NCBI GenBank assembly: GCA_001586965.3
Contig: LUCW03000398.1
Coordinates: 1 to 38,595, forward strand
DNA: 38,595 bases
Reading direction: 5' to 3'
DNA from: Sphaeroforma sirkka
Taxonomy: Eukaryota; Opisthokonta; Ichthyosporea; Ichthyophonida
Part shown: one piece after another, positions 9,146 through 18,106 of the stretch
Numbering within the stretch: position 1 is the first letter of the stretch
Layout: each line of letters begins with the position of its first letter
Program-made: the position numbers and the translations under genes
The notes under the pieces: generated by a model
What the model saw: only the letters and a program-made list of their open reading frames with translations
Database searches by the model: none
What the model was told of the DNA's origin: nothing

Positions 9146-9698
9146 TGAGGCTTGGGCACACCGGCTTGATCGTTTGCACGACACTATCTTGCCGACGCTT
9201 TACAAGGTCACGCAGAAATACGCAGACACACTATCCAGGCAGTTTGACCGCCTCCATGCTTACGATTTTATCGCCTTTCAACCAGGGGATGTGGTAATGG
9301 TACGGTCCGAAGGTCGCACAACCAAAGCAATGCGACCAATGTTTGGACCATACGTTGTCAAAGCCAGACAGGGACAAGGATATGAACTAACACACAAGGA
9401 TGGTTCACTTCCAGATACTTTCAAAGGTAAACCAGTTAGAGTGGAACTTTTGCGATTAGTCCACAGAGCCACCGAAAAGCCTTTAGAAGATCATATGTGG
9501 CAGGATAGTTCCTCGTTCCGTTACATCATTCGACATAGACAGAATGATTCCACAGGGAATACAGAATACTTGGTTCGCTGGCGGGAAGGTGATCCAACTT
9601 GGGAGTCAGCCGAAGCTTTTGACGATCCGAATGATATCGCTGCATACCACAAAGCCGAGCAAACTCGAAAGAAGAAGAAAGCGGCACAACAACAATAA
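9141..9698 (+). CDS. Pol C-terminus, GPY motif and chromodomain
   Basis: This continues the integrase after a frame change. It contains FQPGDVVMV and MFGPYVV, the GPY/F module of gypsy integrases, then a chromodomain at about 9520-9650 (FRYIIRHR, YLVRWREGDPTWESAEAF). Chromodomains of this group bind methylated histone H3 and direct integration into heterochromatin. The Tyr and Trp positions of the aromatic cage are present. It ends in a lysine-rich tail and a TAA at 9696-9698. Intact as a domain, it would reach the integrase only if the upstream frame change is repaired or is a sequencing error. Confidence 0.85.
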   Translation, partial: TNEAWAHRLDRLHDTILPTLYKVTQKYADTLSRQFDRLHAYDFIAFQPGDVVMVRSEGRTTKAMRPMFGPYVVKARQGQGYELTHKDGSLPDTFKGKPVRVELLRLVHRATEKPLEDHMWQDSSSFRYIIRHRQNDSTGNTEYLVRWREGDPTWESAEAFDDPNDIAAYHKAEQTRKKKKAAQQQ

Positions 9699-10106
9699 TT
9701 TCAACGTTACGTTGATGAATACTAGATGTCTATCATCTACTTCCGGATCGGGGTTTGTCTCTCCTCGTGAGATTTCACCACGGTATAGAGGCGAACGACG
9801 ATTCCACAACTCGAGCTTATAGGCGAGTATAACTCCAGCGGATACCCTAGCTTATGGGGGGGGTGAAAACATACCAGCGGATACCCTAGCTTTTGGGGGG
9901 GTGAAAATATACCAGCACAGCCGGGATGGTTCAAAAGACCAGTATCCAAGGCACGAACTTACTCAGCAGAAGGATTTCATAAGTTTATATATATATATAT
10001 TGTTTAATTTACACTACTAGTTTTATATGTTAAATTTTCAATAGTTTAAGAGGCCATTTATTTTTGAAGCTCTTCAATCACTGGTGACACTTGAGCTTGA
10101 GGGGAG
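9699..10106 (+). other. Gypsy 3' untranslated region and polypurine tract
   Basis: This is non-coding sequence between the pol stop and the 3' LTR. It includes a 38-39-bp tandem repeat starting at 9835, 9874 and (partial) 9912, each with CCAGCGGATACCCTAGCTT and a G-run. It ends with GAGGGGAG (10099-10106), a polypurine tract immediately before the LTR that would prime plus-strand DNA synthesis. Confidence 0.75.
9835..9916. repeat. G-run tandem repeat in gypsy 3' UTR
   Basis: Two full copies and the start of a third of a 38-39-bp unit. Each unit carries a run of 7-8 G's, whose length differs between copies. The same kind of unit is not found elsewhere in the window. Confidence 0.8.
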
Positions 10107-10286
10107 TGTGGTAAAAGTCCCCTTAAACCACTATCAGTGTGGAGTTAGAATTAGTTTACAATTAATTCACACGAGGTGAATTATTTGTAGACCACGTAGA
10201 CAATCAAATATAAGAATAAATACACCGCACTGAGCCTCAGGGAGACTCAGTAGGTTTTAGTATCGTATTTTGATGTGTTTACTACA
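10107..10286 (+). repeat. Gypsy 3' LTR, 180 bp
   Basis: This is preceded by the purine tract and begins TGTGGTAAAAG; it ends ACTACA and pairs with the repeat at 1414-1593. The LTR is short for the family, with TG/CA termini and a central AAATATAAG that could serve as TATA. The five bases that follow (ATGGA) do not match the five before the left LTR (GCAGT), so the two LTRs do not bound one simple insertion. Confidence 0.9.
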
Positions 10287-10581
10287 ATGGACCACAATTG
10301 CTTTTGTTTTTATTTTGAATAAAAAAATTGTTTCGTGAGAGGGTCTCTTGGGGGCCTCCAAACGGGGAAAAATCCCTTGCCACGGCTTCTCAGCCGTGGG
10401 AAGTGAAAGCGTATAATCATACGGGCAATTTTTGTTCAAATTCACGTTCAATAAAAAAAAAAGCAAAATACGAAAGTTGACTGTAGACTGTGGACTGTGG
10501 ACTGTGGACTGTGGAGTCTGCAGCTTAAAAGCACTTCCTCTAAGCTTTAAAATTAACAGTTTAACTATTGATTAGAGCAAT
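10287..10581. other. Intergenic region with hairpin and 7-bp tandem repeat
   Basis: There is no gene. A 7-bp perfect stem, CCACGGC at 10380-10386 with GCCGTGG at 10393-10399, is followed by AT-rich DNA and then five copies of GACTGTG/A at 10479-10513. The last part is the presumed upstream region of the gene at 10582; no clear TATA box is seen in it. Confidence 0.6.
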
Positions 10582-11773
10582 ATGGATTTGAGCCCGTTTA
10601 GTAGGAAATTTTGTTTCCTAGCTATTCTGTTTCCATTTATATGCACCATATTTTACCTTAATAATTTCACCTTCGATCGTAGTTCTTCTTTTATCCGTCA
10701 GGTCGACCCAAATTATTGCAATTCTTGTTCAATAGCTATTACCGAGAAGGAATTACACGCGACCCTGTTACCTAGCTCAACAGTAGTTAACTTCACGACG
10801 ACGACAGGTACTGTTTTATTTGCTATTCCAAATACTTTCTCTTTGCCTGTATATGTTGTATTTACCCCATTGAATATGTCAAATTCAGATTATAACGGTG
10901 CTTACCATAATATAATTTGAAATTTCCACAGGTTGCGGTAGAACAGGTAATTACTACATATCGATAATAAAGGCAGCCAAAACCGCTTACGTCTGTAGAG
11001 GAGTTCTCGTTTTGCCTAAAATAGACGATAGGGGAGGTTTGCGAGTGTCTGCTACCTTGAATTATTTGGACTTCAGAGACATTCCTGGAGAAAAGGGTGC
11101 CCTGTGCAATTCGACATACATTGAAGGTTCAGCTAGATACTTCTGGGGTATGAAGTCGCCTCCAAAATTTCCGACTTCATTACTACACCAAATGAAGAGT
11201 TGTCTGAGACAATATTTCATGTTGTGTGAGTCCACTACCTGCAGTCACGGTCTTGCGAAATCGGCTTTGGATTCGTCGACAGTGGTTTATCACGTAAGAA
11301 ACGGAGATATATGGAGACGCCCACGAAGAGTACATCATGGTTATTGGCAGCCCTCACTCTCTTTTCTCTTTTCTGTAATGCAATTTGTAAAGCCGAACCG
11401 TGTGCTGGTTGTCGGGGATGCTCGTGGGAGCTCACCTTCATGGGAGGCACTAAAACTGCTGGAGAAGTACAGTCTTTTGAATATTCACACAACGAATGGA
11501 TCTTTACAGGAAGACTTGGAGATTTTGCTCTGTGCACGTAATCTTGTTCCTTCGCACACGACATTGAACAATTTTCTAAGCTTTTTAGGTTTCTATGAGG
11601 AAAGTAGAGTATTTCTATCTCGTGGTTGTGGAAAAGAATTCGATTCTAAAGAAGCATATTTCGTGCCACAAAGTAGTGAGATGCAGGCATATATTAGAAA
11701 TCATACAAGTAGTGCAAACGAATGGCTGGATTCGCTATTGGAGGACGTAAATCCTATTCAAAAGTGTATTTAG
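10582..11773 (+). CDS. Putative fucosyltransferase-like type II membrane protein (two exons)
   Basis: Exon 1 is 10582-10807 and exon 2 is 10932-11773, joined in phase 1 across a GT-AG intron; the spliced product is 355 residues. Residues 1-30 are a short cytosolic tail plus one hydrophobic anchor (FCFLAILFPFICTIFYL), the layout of a Golgi type II enzyme. HVRNGD at about 196-201 fits the HxRxGD nucleotide-sugar motif of GT-B fucosyltransferases. EDLEILLCARNLVPSHTTL (about 269-287) fits the later conserved block in which a D...L..C/A...V.S.ST pattern closes the donor site. Family (GT11, GT23 or a protist relative) and acceptor are not decided. Without the intron the first exon runs to a stop at 10918-10920. 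It is the last unique gene before the telomeric array. Confidence 0.6.
10808..10931 (+). other. Spliceosomal intron, 124 nt
   Basis: It begins GTACTG after ACAG and ends TTTCCACAG. Removing it fuses the two exons in frame with no stop, giving ...TTTTGCGRTGNYYISIIKAAK.... It contains the in-frame TGA that would end exon 1. The pyrimidine tract before the AG is short. Confidence 0.8.
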
Positions 11774-12532
11774 GCCCTGGATCGAGCCGATTGTAGTTGT
11801 TGGTCGGGATTTATCCACTAACATCAATAATTAAAAGTATATGTGCAAATTACAAGTATGAGAACGGCCCTGGCTCGGACTAATATGGCCTTATTTCTGC
11901 CACGGCATTCTGCGAGAGAGATTTTGTAGTAAACTCATGGTACACGTTTTTTACTATGAGTAAATCAAGCTACTTGGTTTAGCCTCGCTAGGACTAGTAC
12001 ACGAAAGGATGGGCCTTAAGGCCAGCTCGGTAGTCTTATTAGCCAGGAGTCTCAGACTCGTTCTTGAGTGACATGTGGGGCTGGTGTCCTGAAAAAGACA
12101 TGTCTCATGGCTTTGGTGACATATCGTGACATTCTCGTCGCACTGTTTAAGCGACATTTCGCGGCCGTTTTGTCGCACTTTGTTTTTGAGGTTGCGAGTT
12201 CGCGACATTCACCAAAGCTATTAGACACGTCTTCTACCAGCTCAGGTAAAATGGCAGGTAGGTAGGTGTTCTACCTAGTCCTCGTACATGCACCCCTCTT
12301 TGTTTGAACGAACTTCTTTTTTTTCGGCCAATCAGTACCTCTTATTTATGTTACATATCCTATTAAAATTTGGACAAAAGAGCGCCTAGTTTGGAAACAA
12401 CGAAACGCACCATTTATTTTCACATCAGCTAGCAATTTGTCCTAAAAGTCGGGTGCAACCGTTGGTCAAAGTCATTTGAAATTCCACTTTTTCAGGCCTG
12501 AAAAAGAAATTGACTTCAATTATATTTTTCGA
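11774..12532. other. Intergenic region, no gene; one inverted repeat
   Basis: Nothing coding is recognised between the glycosyltransferase-like gene and the first telomeric tract. The main structure is an imperfect 16-bp inverted repeat (12104-12119 and 12209-12224, with GCTTTGGTGA/TCACCAAAGC perfect) bounding about 121 bp, like a small foldback element. Several GCGACA/TGTCGC words occur inside it. Confidence 0.5.
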
Positions 12533-12569
12533 TTTAGGGTTTTAGGGTTTTTAGGGTTTAGGGTTTAGG
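12533..12569 (+). repeat. Telomeric tract (most internal)
   Basis: Five mixed TTTAGGG/TTTTAGGG/TTTTTAGGG units, G-rich on the plus strand, form the inner edge of the subtelomeric array. The tract ends TTTAGG directly against a retrotransposon 3' end. Confidence 0.9.
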
Positions 12570-12913
12570 TATCTTTATTTGTTTACACGCTATTGCTATA
12601 TACAATGCCTGATGTCCGGGGTGGACTTGTGGCTACCGGCAGGTGTTGGCAGTTCCCGTGACCCTGCTTTTCAGGGAGGGCGAACTGGACTGTCTAGGGG
12701 CTGAGTCTTTTGCGGTCTGTGGTTGTTGTACTTGTTGAGTTGTTTTCTTTGGCTGTAGTTGTCTTAGTAGTGTGGGCGTTTGACAACCGTAACTGGATTG
12801 ACACAGAGTCTGTGAGTACGCTGTGACAGATATGCATATCGTTTCATTGAATATGATGTATGATACACTGGTGAGCCACTGTATCATACCTCATATTCAA
12901 TGAAACGATATGC
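12570..12913 (-). mobile_element. 5'-truncated A-family copy ending in a palindrome
   Basis: From 12570 this matches the last ~290 nt of the A-family 3' UTR: TATCTTTATTTGTTTACACG, the CGGCAGGTGTTGGCAG block, and so on. Copying then stops and 12834-12913 forms a near-perfect 80-bp palindrome: 23-bp arms 12834-12856 and 12891-12913, with further pairing inside. It is a severely 5'-truncated insertion whose cDNA appears to have folded back on itself. It sits directly on the telomeric tract. Confidence 0.9.
12834..12913. repeat. 80-bp foldback palindrome
   Basis: The arms start at GCATATCGTTTCATTGAATA and are exact reverse complements over 23 bp. The interior GTATGATACACTGG/CCACTGTATCATAC pairs with one mismatch and leaves a TGAG loop. 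In complete A copies only the inner hairpin exists; the outer arms arose by inversion of element sequence. Confidence 0.9.
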
Positions 12914-14019
12914 AAGAGTAGGTTTAGGTTAAGTACACCCAAAAATAAAATTTACATGGAAGGTGAATACTTGGGAATGGTACACACATGGAGATAGAAC
13001 ATGGGTATAGAACACTTTATGAACCCAGGTGATACGGATATGCGTGCTATGTAAATCAAGGGTAGCGACTTTACGCAGATTAGGTGATGCCGGCAGTTAA
13101 ATAATGGCTGGTATAGCGAGACATGAGGTATGGTACGTACAGACATGGGGTGTAACAAAGAGGACAGCTACACGGAACTACGAGGACCATGGAAGAGCGT
13201 CAGCAAGATTGATGGTAGCTGAGATTCAGTGGACATAGGGCGTGAGTGACGGACGAGAATGGTGCAGGTTAAACGAGCAGGGAAGTAGATGGAGTGCGGT
13301 CGTTGAGTGAAGGAGCGTATGAGGGAAATTGCGAGCGTATCTCCAGGAAGAGGCACGCGACATGAGAGTAAGGCTCGAGACCGAGAGTAAACACGAGGTA
13401 CGGGAGCAAGACTCGGACATCAGTTCAAGAAACCCTACTAACGTGGAACGATAGGAGGCACATCCAACATATCCATCGATGGTATAAATACGAGCGTCGA
13501 CAACGGATAGGGTCACAACTTTACGATTACAGTCAAGTATATGACACGAAGAAATACCAGTGACCACTATGTCATCTCTACGTCAAAGTAGACGCCAACA
13601 ACAACTAGCACCAGAGACGCTAGGACGTCAGAGTTTGGAGCCACGACATACGAAACGACAGGAAGCAAGCCAAGGTACGCCACACGAGGGGTCTGCTTCA
13701 TCGAACGCTTTAATAGGCACGGGAACGCAGACAGACGCTGAATTTCAAGCGAACAAGGAGATCCTGCGTCAGGCACTGATGAATTGTCAGCGGCAGGTGA
13801 GCAACCGCCACAGGAAGGGAAGCTCAAGAGGTGGCACAGGTTCGAAGACATGTGGCGAGTCAGACAGCAGATCGTGGAGCAACAGTGACAACACCCACTG
13901 AACCGCAAGCAGCGCCGTCGACAGTCGAAACATGACAAGGAGCGACAGTCAACAACACAATAGTTGATGAGACAACAGCAAAAGATACAAGAAAAGTAGG
14001 AACAACGGTTGCAGTGTAG
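12914..14019. other. Unique segment inside the subtelomere, possible gag remnant
   Basis: After a few degenerate telomere-like bases (TAGGTTTAGG, 12919-12928) there is about 1.1 kb of non-telomeric DNA of higher GC. It holds a TATAAATA at 13483-13490 and a plus-strand frame at 13569-13901, listed separately. It shares no obvious sequence with the neighbouring elements. It may be the 5' part of another LTR element caught between two telomeric insertions. Confidence 0.4.
13569..13901 (+). CDS. Unrecognised basic Q/S/R-rich ORF, gag-like
   Basis: An open frame of about 110 residues starts at the ATG at 13569 (MSSLRQSRRQQQLAPETLGR). It is rich in Arg, Gln and Ser, with no hydrophobic core, and ends in a Ser/Asn-rich tail. 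Composition and the upstream TATAAATA at 13483 resemble the layout before the gag of the gypsy element at 3868, but there is no residue-level match. It could be the start of another element's gag, cut by the telomeric sequence downstream, or a chance frame. Confidence 0.25.
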   Translation: MSSLRQSRRQQQLAPETLGRQSLEPRHTKRQEASQGTPHEGSASSNALIGTGTQTDAEFQANKEILRQALMNCQRQVSNRHRKGSSRGGTGSKTCGESDSRSWSNSDNTH

Positions 14020-14046
14020 TAGGGTTTTAGGGTTTTAGGGTTTAGG
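14020..14046 (+). repeat. Telomeric tract
   Basis: About four TTTTAGGG/TTTAGGG units ending TTTAGG against the 40-bp micro-insertion. Confidence 0.9.
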
Positions 14047-14086
14047 TACCTTTATTTGTTTACACGCTATTGCTATATACAATGCC
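14047..14086 (-). mobile_element. 40-bp micro-insertion of a telomeric retrotransposon 3' end
   Basis: This is only the terminal ~40 nt shared by the A and B families (TACCTTTATTTGTTTACACG through CTATATACAATGCC), with telomeric repeats on both sides. The TACC end resembles B and the AATGCC resembles A, so it may come from a third lineage. It is a complete insertion event, truncated almost at once. Confidence 0.9.
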
Positions 14087-14153
14087 TTGGTTAGGGTTAG
14101 GGGTTTTAGGGTTTTAGGGTTTTAGGGTTTTAGGGTTAGGGTTTAGGGTTAGG
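14087..14153 (+). repeat. Telomeric tract
   Basis: About nine units of TTTTAGGG, TTTAGGG and GTTAGGG, ending TTAGG at the 3' end of copy A1. Confidence 0.9.
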
Positions 14154-14216
14154 TATCTTTATTTGTTTACACGCTATTGCTATATACAATGCCTGATGTC
14201 CGGGGTGGACTTGTGG

Positions 14217-14526
14217 CTACCGGCAGGTGTTGGCAGTTCCGTGACCCTGCTTTTCAGGGGAGGTCGAACTGGACTATCGAGGGGCTGAGTCGTTGCTGTC
14301 TGTGGTTGTTGTACTTGTTGAGTTGTTTTCTTTGGCTGTAGTTGTCTTGTTGGTGGTGGTGTAGGCGTTTGACAACCGTAACTGAATTGACACAGAGTCT
14401 GTGAATAAGCTGTGACAGATATGCATATCGTTTCATTGAATATGAGATATGGTACAGTGGCTCACCAGTGTATCATACTCACTACCGCATCACCGGGTCG
14501 CGATGTGCGACTGTGCCTGCCGGTAG
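14217..14526 (-). other. 3' UTR long-range stem, copy A1
   Basis: CTACCGGCAGG at 14217-14227 is exactly complementary to CCTGCCGGTAG at 14516-14526, closing about 290 nt of 3' UTR just after the ORF2 stop. Matching pairs occur in A2 (19741/20041), A3 (32892/33190) and, shortened to CCGGCAG/CTGCCGG, in B (25502/25805). It may form the RNA fold recognised by the RT. Confidence 0.6.
14449..14476 (-). other. 3' UTR hairpin, copy A1
   Basis: A 12-bp imperfect stem with a 4-nt loop (ATGGTACAGTGG, CTCA, CCAGTGTATCAT on the plus strand; 10 of 12 pairs). The same hairpin is at 19974-20001 and 33124-33151. Family B has a different sequence that still pairs at the same place (25737-25762). The truncated copy at 12570 broke at this hairpin. 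Confidence 0.7.
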
Positions 14527-14530
14527 GCAT

Positions 14531-17500
14531 TCAAGGAGGATGTGTTCGGGGCGGGGGGGCGTTTCATAGCGAGGTGTTCGATGATATATGTGCTATTCAA
14601 CTTCAAGTCAATGCATATTTGTCGCAGGCATATTCGCCAGCGTCTGATCAAGTCAGGCGGAGTCACGCTACTACATATGTAAGATAGTGTAATGTCTATT
14701 GGGATGTCATTGTCGAAGTCCTGGTCAATGTCAAACAGGGGGTGTATGTGGTGGTTTGGGAGTTTGCGTGTCCAATGCTGGGGTGCCGCTATATAGGCGC
14801 TAGCCTCTGGGTGTAGTGTGTTGAAATCCATTTGCGGATTATCTAGCCATAGTGTTCTGTGCGCTTGTTCGAAGCGAGGTCTGCGCTCTAACGAAGGCCA
14901 GATATAATCGTTTTGTGGGTGTTCCGAGTCTATGAGGAGGGTGTGTACTATTGTGGTCATGAATCGTGGCACTGGGAACACACAGTTCATCAGTACTTGG
15001 GGTGGTATGGGTCCTTTGTGCAAGTACACCAATTGGTCGTCGTAGTGTGAGCATGTCGGTATAGCGCTTACGGGTGCTTAGGGCGTCAAGTAGGTTGCTA
15101 TCAACTACAATCTCTTTCTGTGGTGAGATGAGTTTGGACATGTAGGGGAGCACGAGGGGACATTTGAAGTGTGATGTGGTGAAAGGTGTTTTGCTGCAGC
15201 CAATGCATGTGAGACCTGCCGGGGTCTTTTCTAGCGTGAACATATACCTGTTCGTGACGTACAGTGCGACTATCGTGGGGACTCTGAATAGGAGACTGCT
15301 GAAGCTGTGATGTTCGAGGGGCGTGTCGAGTCGGTACCGCTCTTCCTCGCCTGGGTAGATGAGTCTAAATCGGAGTTCGCGAGCCGCTTGTCGATGTAGT
15401 GCGCTTTCCTTTTTGTTTGGTTTTCTGTTTGTGTAGGCTTGTTTGAGTTTCCTGTATGTTATGAACGGAGGGTAGTGGAGTATGTTCTCGCGAGCGAGCA
15501 TAGTGAGTCTCATAGGGGTAAATATGGTGGCCTGTTTGCCCAGATATTCCTGTAAAGGATTTCGGTCTGACATACGAGTTATGTGATTTATAAGACTCAC
15601 GCATTGCCAAGTGCATAGTGCTCGTGCGTCGAGTAGTCCACAGAACTGAATTTGTTTCAGCATAGTCGGTGTGGCTTTTGTTGGGGCCTTTTTGTGTGCC
15701 GCAGTGGATGTGATATATCCAGTGGCTTTATGAATTACGACATCAAGTTTGTCGAGTTGCGCATTGATGTTTGTTTTGAGTGAAGAGTGTGATAGTGGAA
15801 TAAAGGCAAGACCGTAGGTGATTTTTGAAAGTATAAATACTCGAAAGATCATAAGTTTGTTGTGGGGGTGTAGGTGGGTGCCGGCTCGAAAGCCAAGCGG
15901 GCCACTATGGCTGATTGAATCGCTTAGTGTATTTATACGCGTTTCTAGCATTTGTACCACGTCTATACCCTTGGGTCCCATAGGGAATCCCAAGTATCTA
16001 GCAGTGGGGTGGGCGTCAATACTATTCAGTCCAAGCATGAATGTGTGTGCCAGTTTGGGATTTTGCGGTGCTACGTATATTGATTTCTTTGGGTGGAATT
16101 CTACCCCAGAGCGTTTACCCCATACATAGGCATGGTTGAGGCTTAGTTGCAATTTAAGATGGTCGCGATTGTATATTGATAGGTCGTCTACCCAGCCGAG
16201 AAAGCCTCGGGGGGTCAACTTTAGCAAGACTATCGAGTAGCGGGTCAATGTATATGTTGAAGAGTGTTGGAGTTATTGGGTCGCCCTGTGTTAGACCGTG
16301 GGCACGTGTAAACGTAGGTCCAAGGACTTGTTGGTATGTAATACGGGAAGCTACATTGTGGTACATGTTTTGGAATAAGGTGATTAATGGAGTGGGTACC
16401 CGTCTATTATGCAGAAGACGCCACAGACGATCAAGTTTAACTGAGTCATATGCTTTCTTAATGTCAAGAAATACCTGGTGTGTGTGTTTGGCTGTGGGAC
16501 TTGATTGGTTGATGTATTCGTGTAGAGTGAGGGCGTGCGTAAAACACGAGTAGCCTGATTTAAAGCCACCTTGCCTGCTATGTGTTTTGAACGCAGAGAG
16601 CTGATTCATGTAACTCAGCAGTACTATTTGGAAGATACGTCGTAGTATCTGTGTAAGTGTTATAGGCCGGAAGAATTCCGGACCTGACGGCACCTCTGTT
16701 TTGGGTATAGGTACAATGAGTGTACAAAGCCAGGCCGACGGAATGCTACCCGTGTGTAGTATCTTGTTGAACAGATAGTTGAATACTTTGAGGATTGGTG
16801 ACTTGGGGTTTGGCTTACCCTCCTGATTGTGTCCTATTGGGTATATTTCGATAGCTGCTTTTAGAATATCGATATGTATTCCGTCGGGGCCGGAACCCTT
16901 TCGGCTATCGTATGCTAATATAACTTGCATGATGTGTGCGGTAGTAAAGATATCTTGACCTAGAGGTATGAATTCAGTGTGGTTTTCTTCCGGTATTTTG
17001 TAAGGTGTTTTCTGATTGAATAGTTTTTCCAGAAACGAGCTGATGATATGTGCAGTCGGTTCTGTTGTGTTTGGTATAGAGGGTTGCTTGGATTGTGATT
17101 TCTTTTGTTTGGTATATAGTTTGACAATGGCGGTGTTGTGGATGCGCTCGGTAGCACGTAATGGTGTGTGTGATCTGTGGGGGTTTGACTCGAGGTAGTA
17201 ACCATAAAATGTTCCTTGCGCAACTTTCCATAGTTTGTTGATTATTGTATCATATACTGATTTGATGTTGTCTTGGTCTGTGTTTTGAATGAGCCGTAGC
17301 CATGAACTACAGTTAGCCCGTATTCTTGCTCGAAATGTATTTGCATAGTGTGGATTGTTGCAATTATACGTTCGAATTCGGTATCTATTGTACCCGTGTG
17401 CTGGCATACATTCCACAGATGTAGGCATAGTACTGGGGTATTGTATGTCTGGTGATTGAATGTTGAGTGAAAACACCCATTCATGATCGGTTTTGAGTGA

Positions 17501-18106
17501 AATGTCTGCGGCTTTGATGAGTGTGAGCAGTGTTCTCATACGTGATTGAGCGTAGACGTGATCGACACGTATGTTCGCTGATTGGTTTGGTGTTATATGG
17601 TCCATTTGGTGTAGTTGAGTATAGTATTCGATAGATTTTCTGCGGTCGGGATATTTAATGAGGAAGTCATTATATTCAGTATCGCGGAAATTCATGTCTC
17701 CAACTAGCACATGAGGTTTGCAGTTGAGTGCCATTAAAGTTTTGTATACGTCATTTCCTAGGTGTGGTGCTAAATAGACACATGCTATGGTGACCATGCG
17801 AAAGGTAAATGCTACAAAGTATTGGCTTTGTGCATGTAGTTTGAAGTCATTGGAGCTATGTCTACTTATTAAGGCTACACCGTTGTTCCTACCACCACGG
17901 TGTATACTACTAGATGGGGGGTGACGCATAGATAAGGTTGGTATTACTTTCATTGCAACTTCATTGAGGCGGTCTGTATAGCCCCCCCACGTCTCTACTA
18001 AACATAGGGCGTCACATTGACTGCATAGTTTACGTATTGCTCTGTAATGTGTTTGTGTGTTTTTCAGTGAGTTTAGGTTGACATAATACACGAGAATGTC
18101 ACTCAT
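14531..18106 (-). pseudogene. ORF2, APE endonuclease-reverse transcriptase (A1, frameshifted)
   Basis: The ATG at 18106 overlaps the ORF1 stop (ATGA). Residues 1-210 form an APE-type endonuclease: NLNSL, VETW (Glu 38), VYLAP, GDMN (Asp 137), VDHVY, TDHEW (Asp 207, His 208). RT follows, with FLDIKKAYDS near 545, GLTQGDP near 603 and GWVDD near 638, where Val replaces the usual Ala of the F/YADD box. Near 966, CIGCSKTPFTTSHFKC gives CX2CX8HX2C, a C-terminal zinc finger of the kind found in many non-LTR elements. Full length would be about 1189 residues, as inferred from A2. A1 has small indels near residue 45, an extra G in a G-run near 16211, one near 15040 and one near 14558, so it is broken or mis-sequenced. 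There is no RNase H. Confidence 0.9.

Larger units (their letters stand above)
3780..10286 (+). mobile_element. Ty3/gypsy chromodomain LTR retrotransposon (broken)
   Basis: Domain order is gag, aspartic protease, RT, RNase H, a Dam-methylase-like domain, integrase with GPY motif, and a C-terminal chromodomain, followed by a purine tract and a 180-bp 3' LTR. This order (RT before integrase) defines Ty3/gypsy, and the chromodomain places it with the chromoviruses. The 5' LTR is not recognisable next to gag. The coding region is interrupted by a frame change in gag near 4415, an in-frame TAG at 5910, and frame changes near 7870 and 9130. The last two cancel, so the ancestral pol was probably one frame. 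Confidence 0.9.

Noticed and set aside
1414..10286. One intact LTR element bounded by the two 180-bp LTRs
   Set aside because: There is no primer-binding site after the left LTR, no target duplication, and a 2.2-kb repeat-filled gap before gag. The pairing of these LTRs as one insertion is not supported.
11311..11541. Frames overlapping exon 2 of the glycosyltransferase-like gene on both strands
   Set aside because: They are in other frames of a clearly coding exon and lack features of their own.
11980..12040. Possible rRNA fragment (GGACTAGTACACGAAAGGATGGG)
   Set aside because: It faintly recalls 5S or large-subunit rRNA words, but I could not align more than about a dozen bases, and no rRNA structure surrounds it.
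14254..14436. 60-residue frame in the 3' UTR of all three A copies (also 19779-19961, 32929-33111)
   Set aside because: The copies are too similar for retention to mean anything, and family B has stops and no ATG at the equivalent place.
15818..16129. Plus-strand frames opposite ORF2 (also 16176-16553, 18899-19309 and their counterparts in other copies)
   Set aside because: They are antisense shadows of ORF1/ORF2 with no independent features; their conservation follows from the coding strand.
14531..18106. Programmed frameshifts within ORF2
   Set aside because: The frame changes lie at different sites in A1, A2, A3 and B, and each site is open in at least one other copy. Mutation or sequencing error explains them better.
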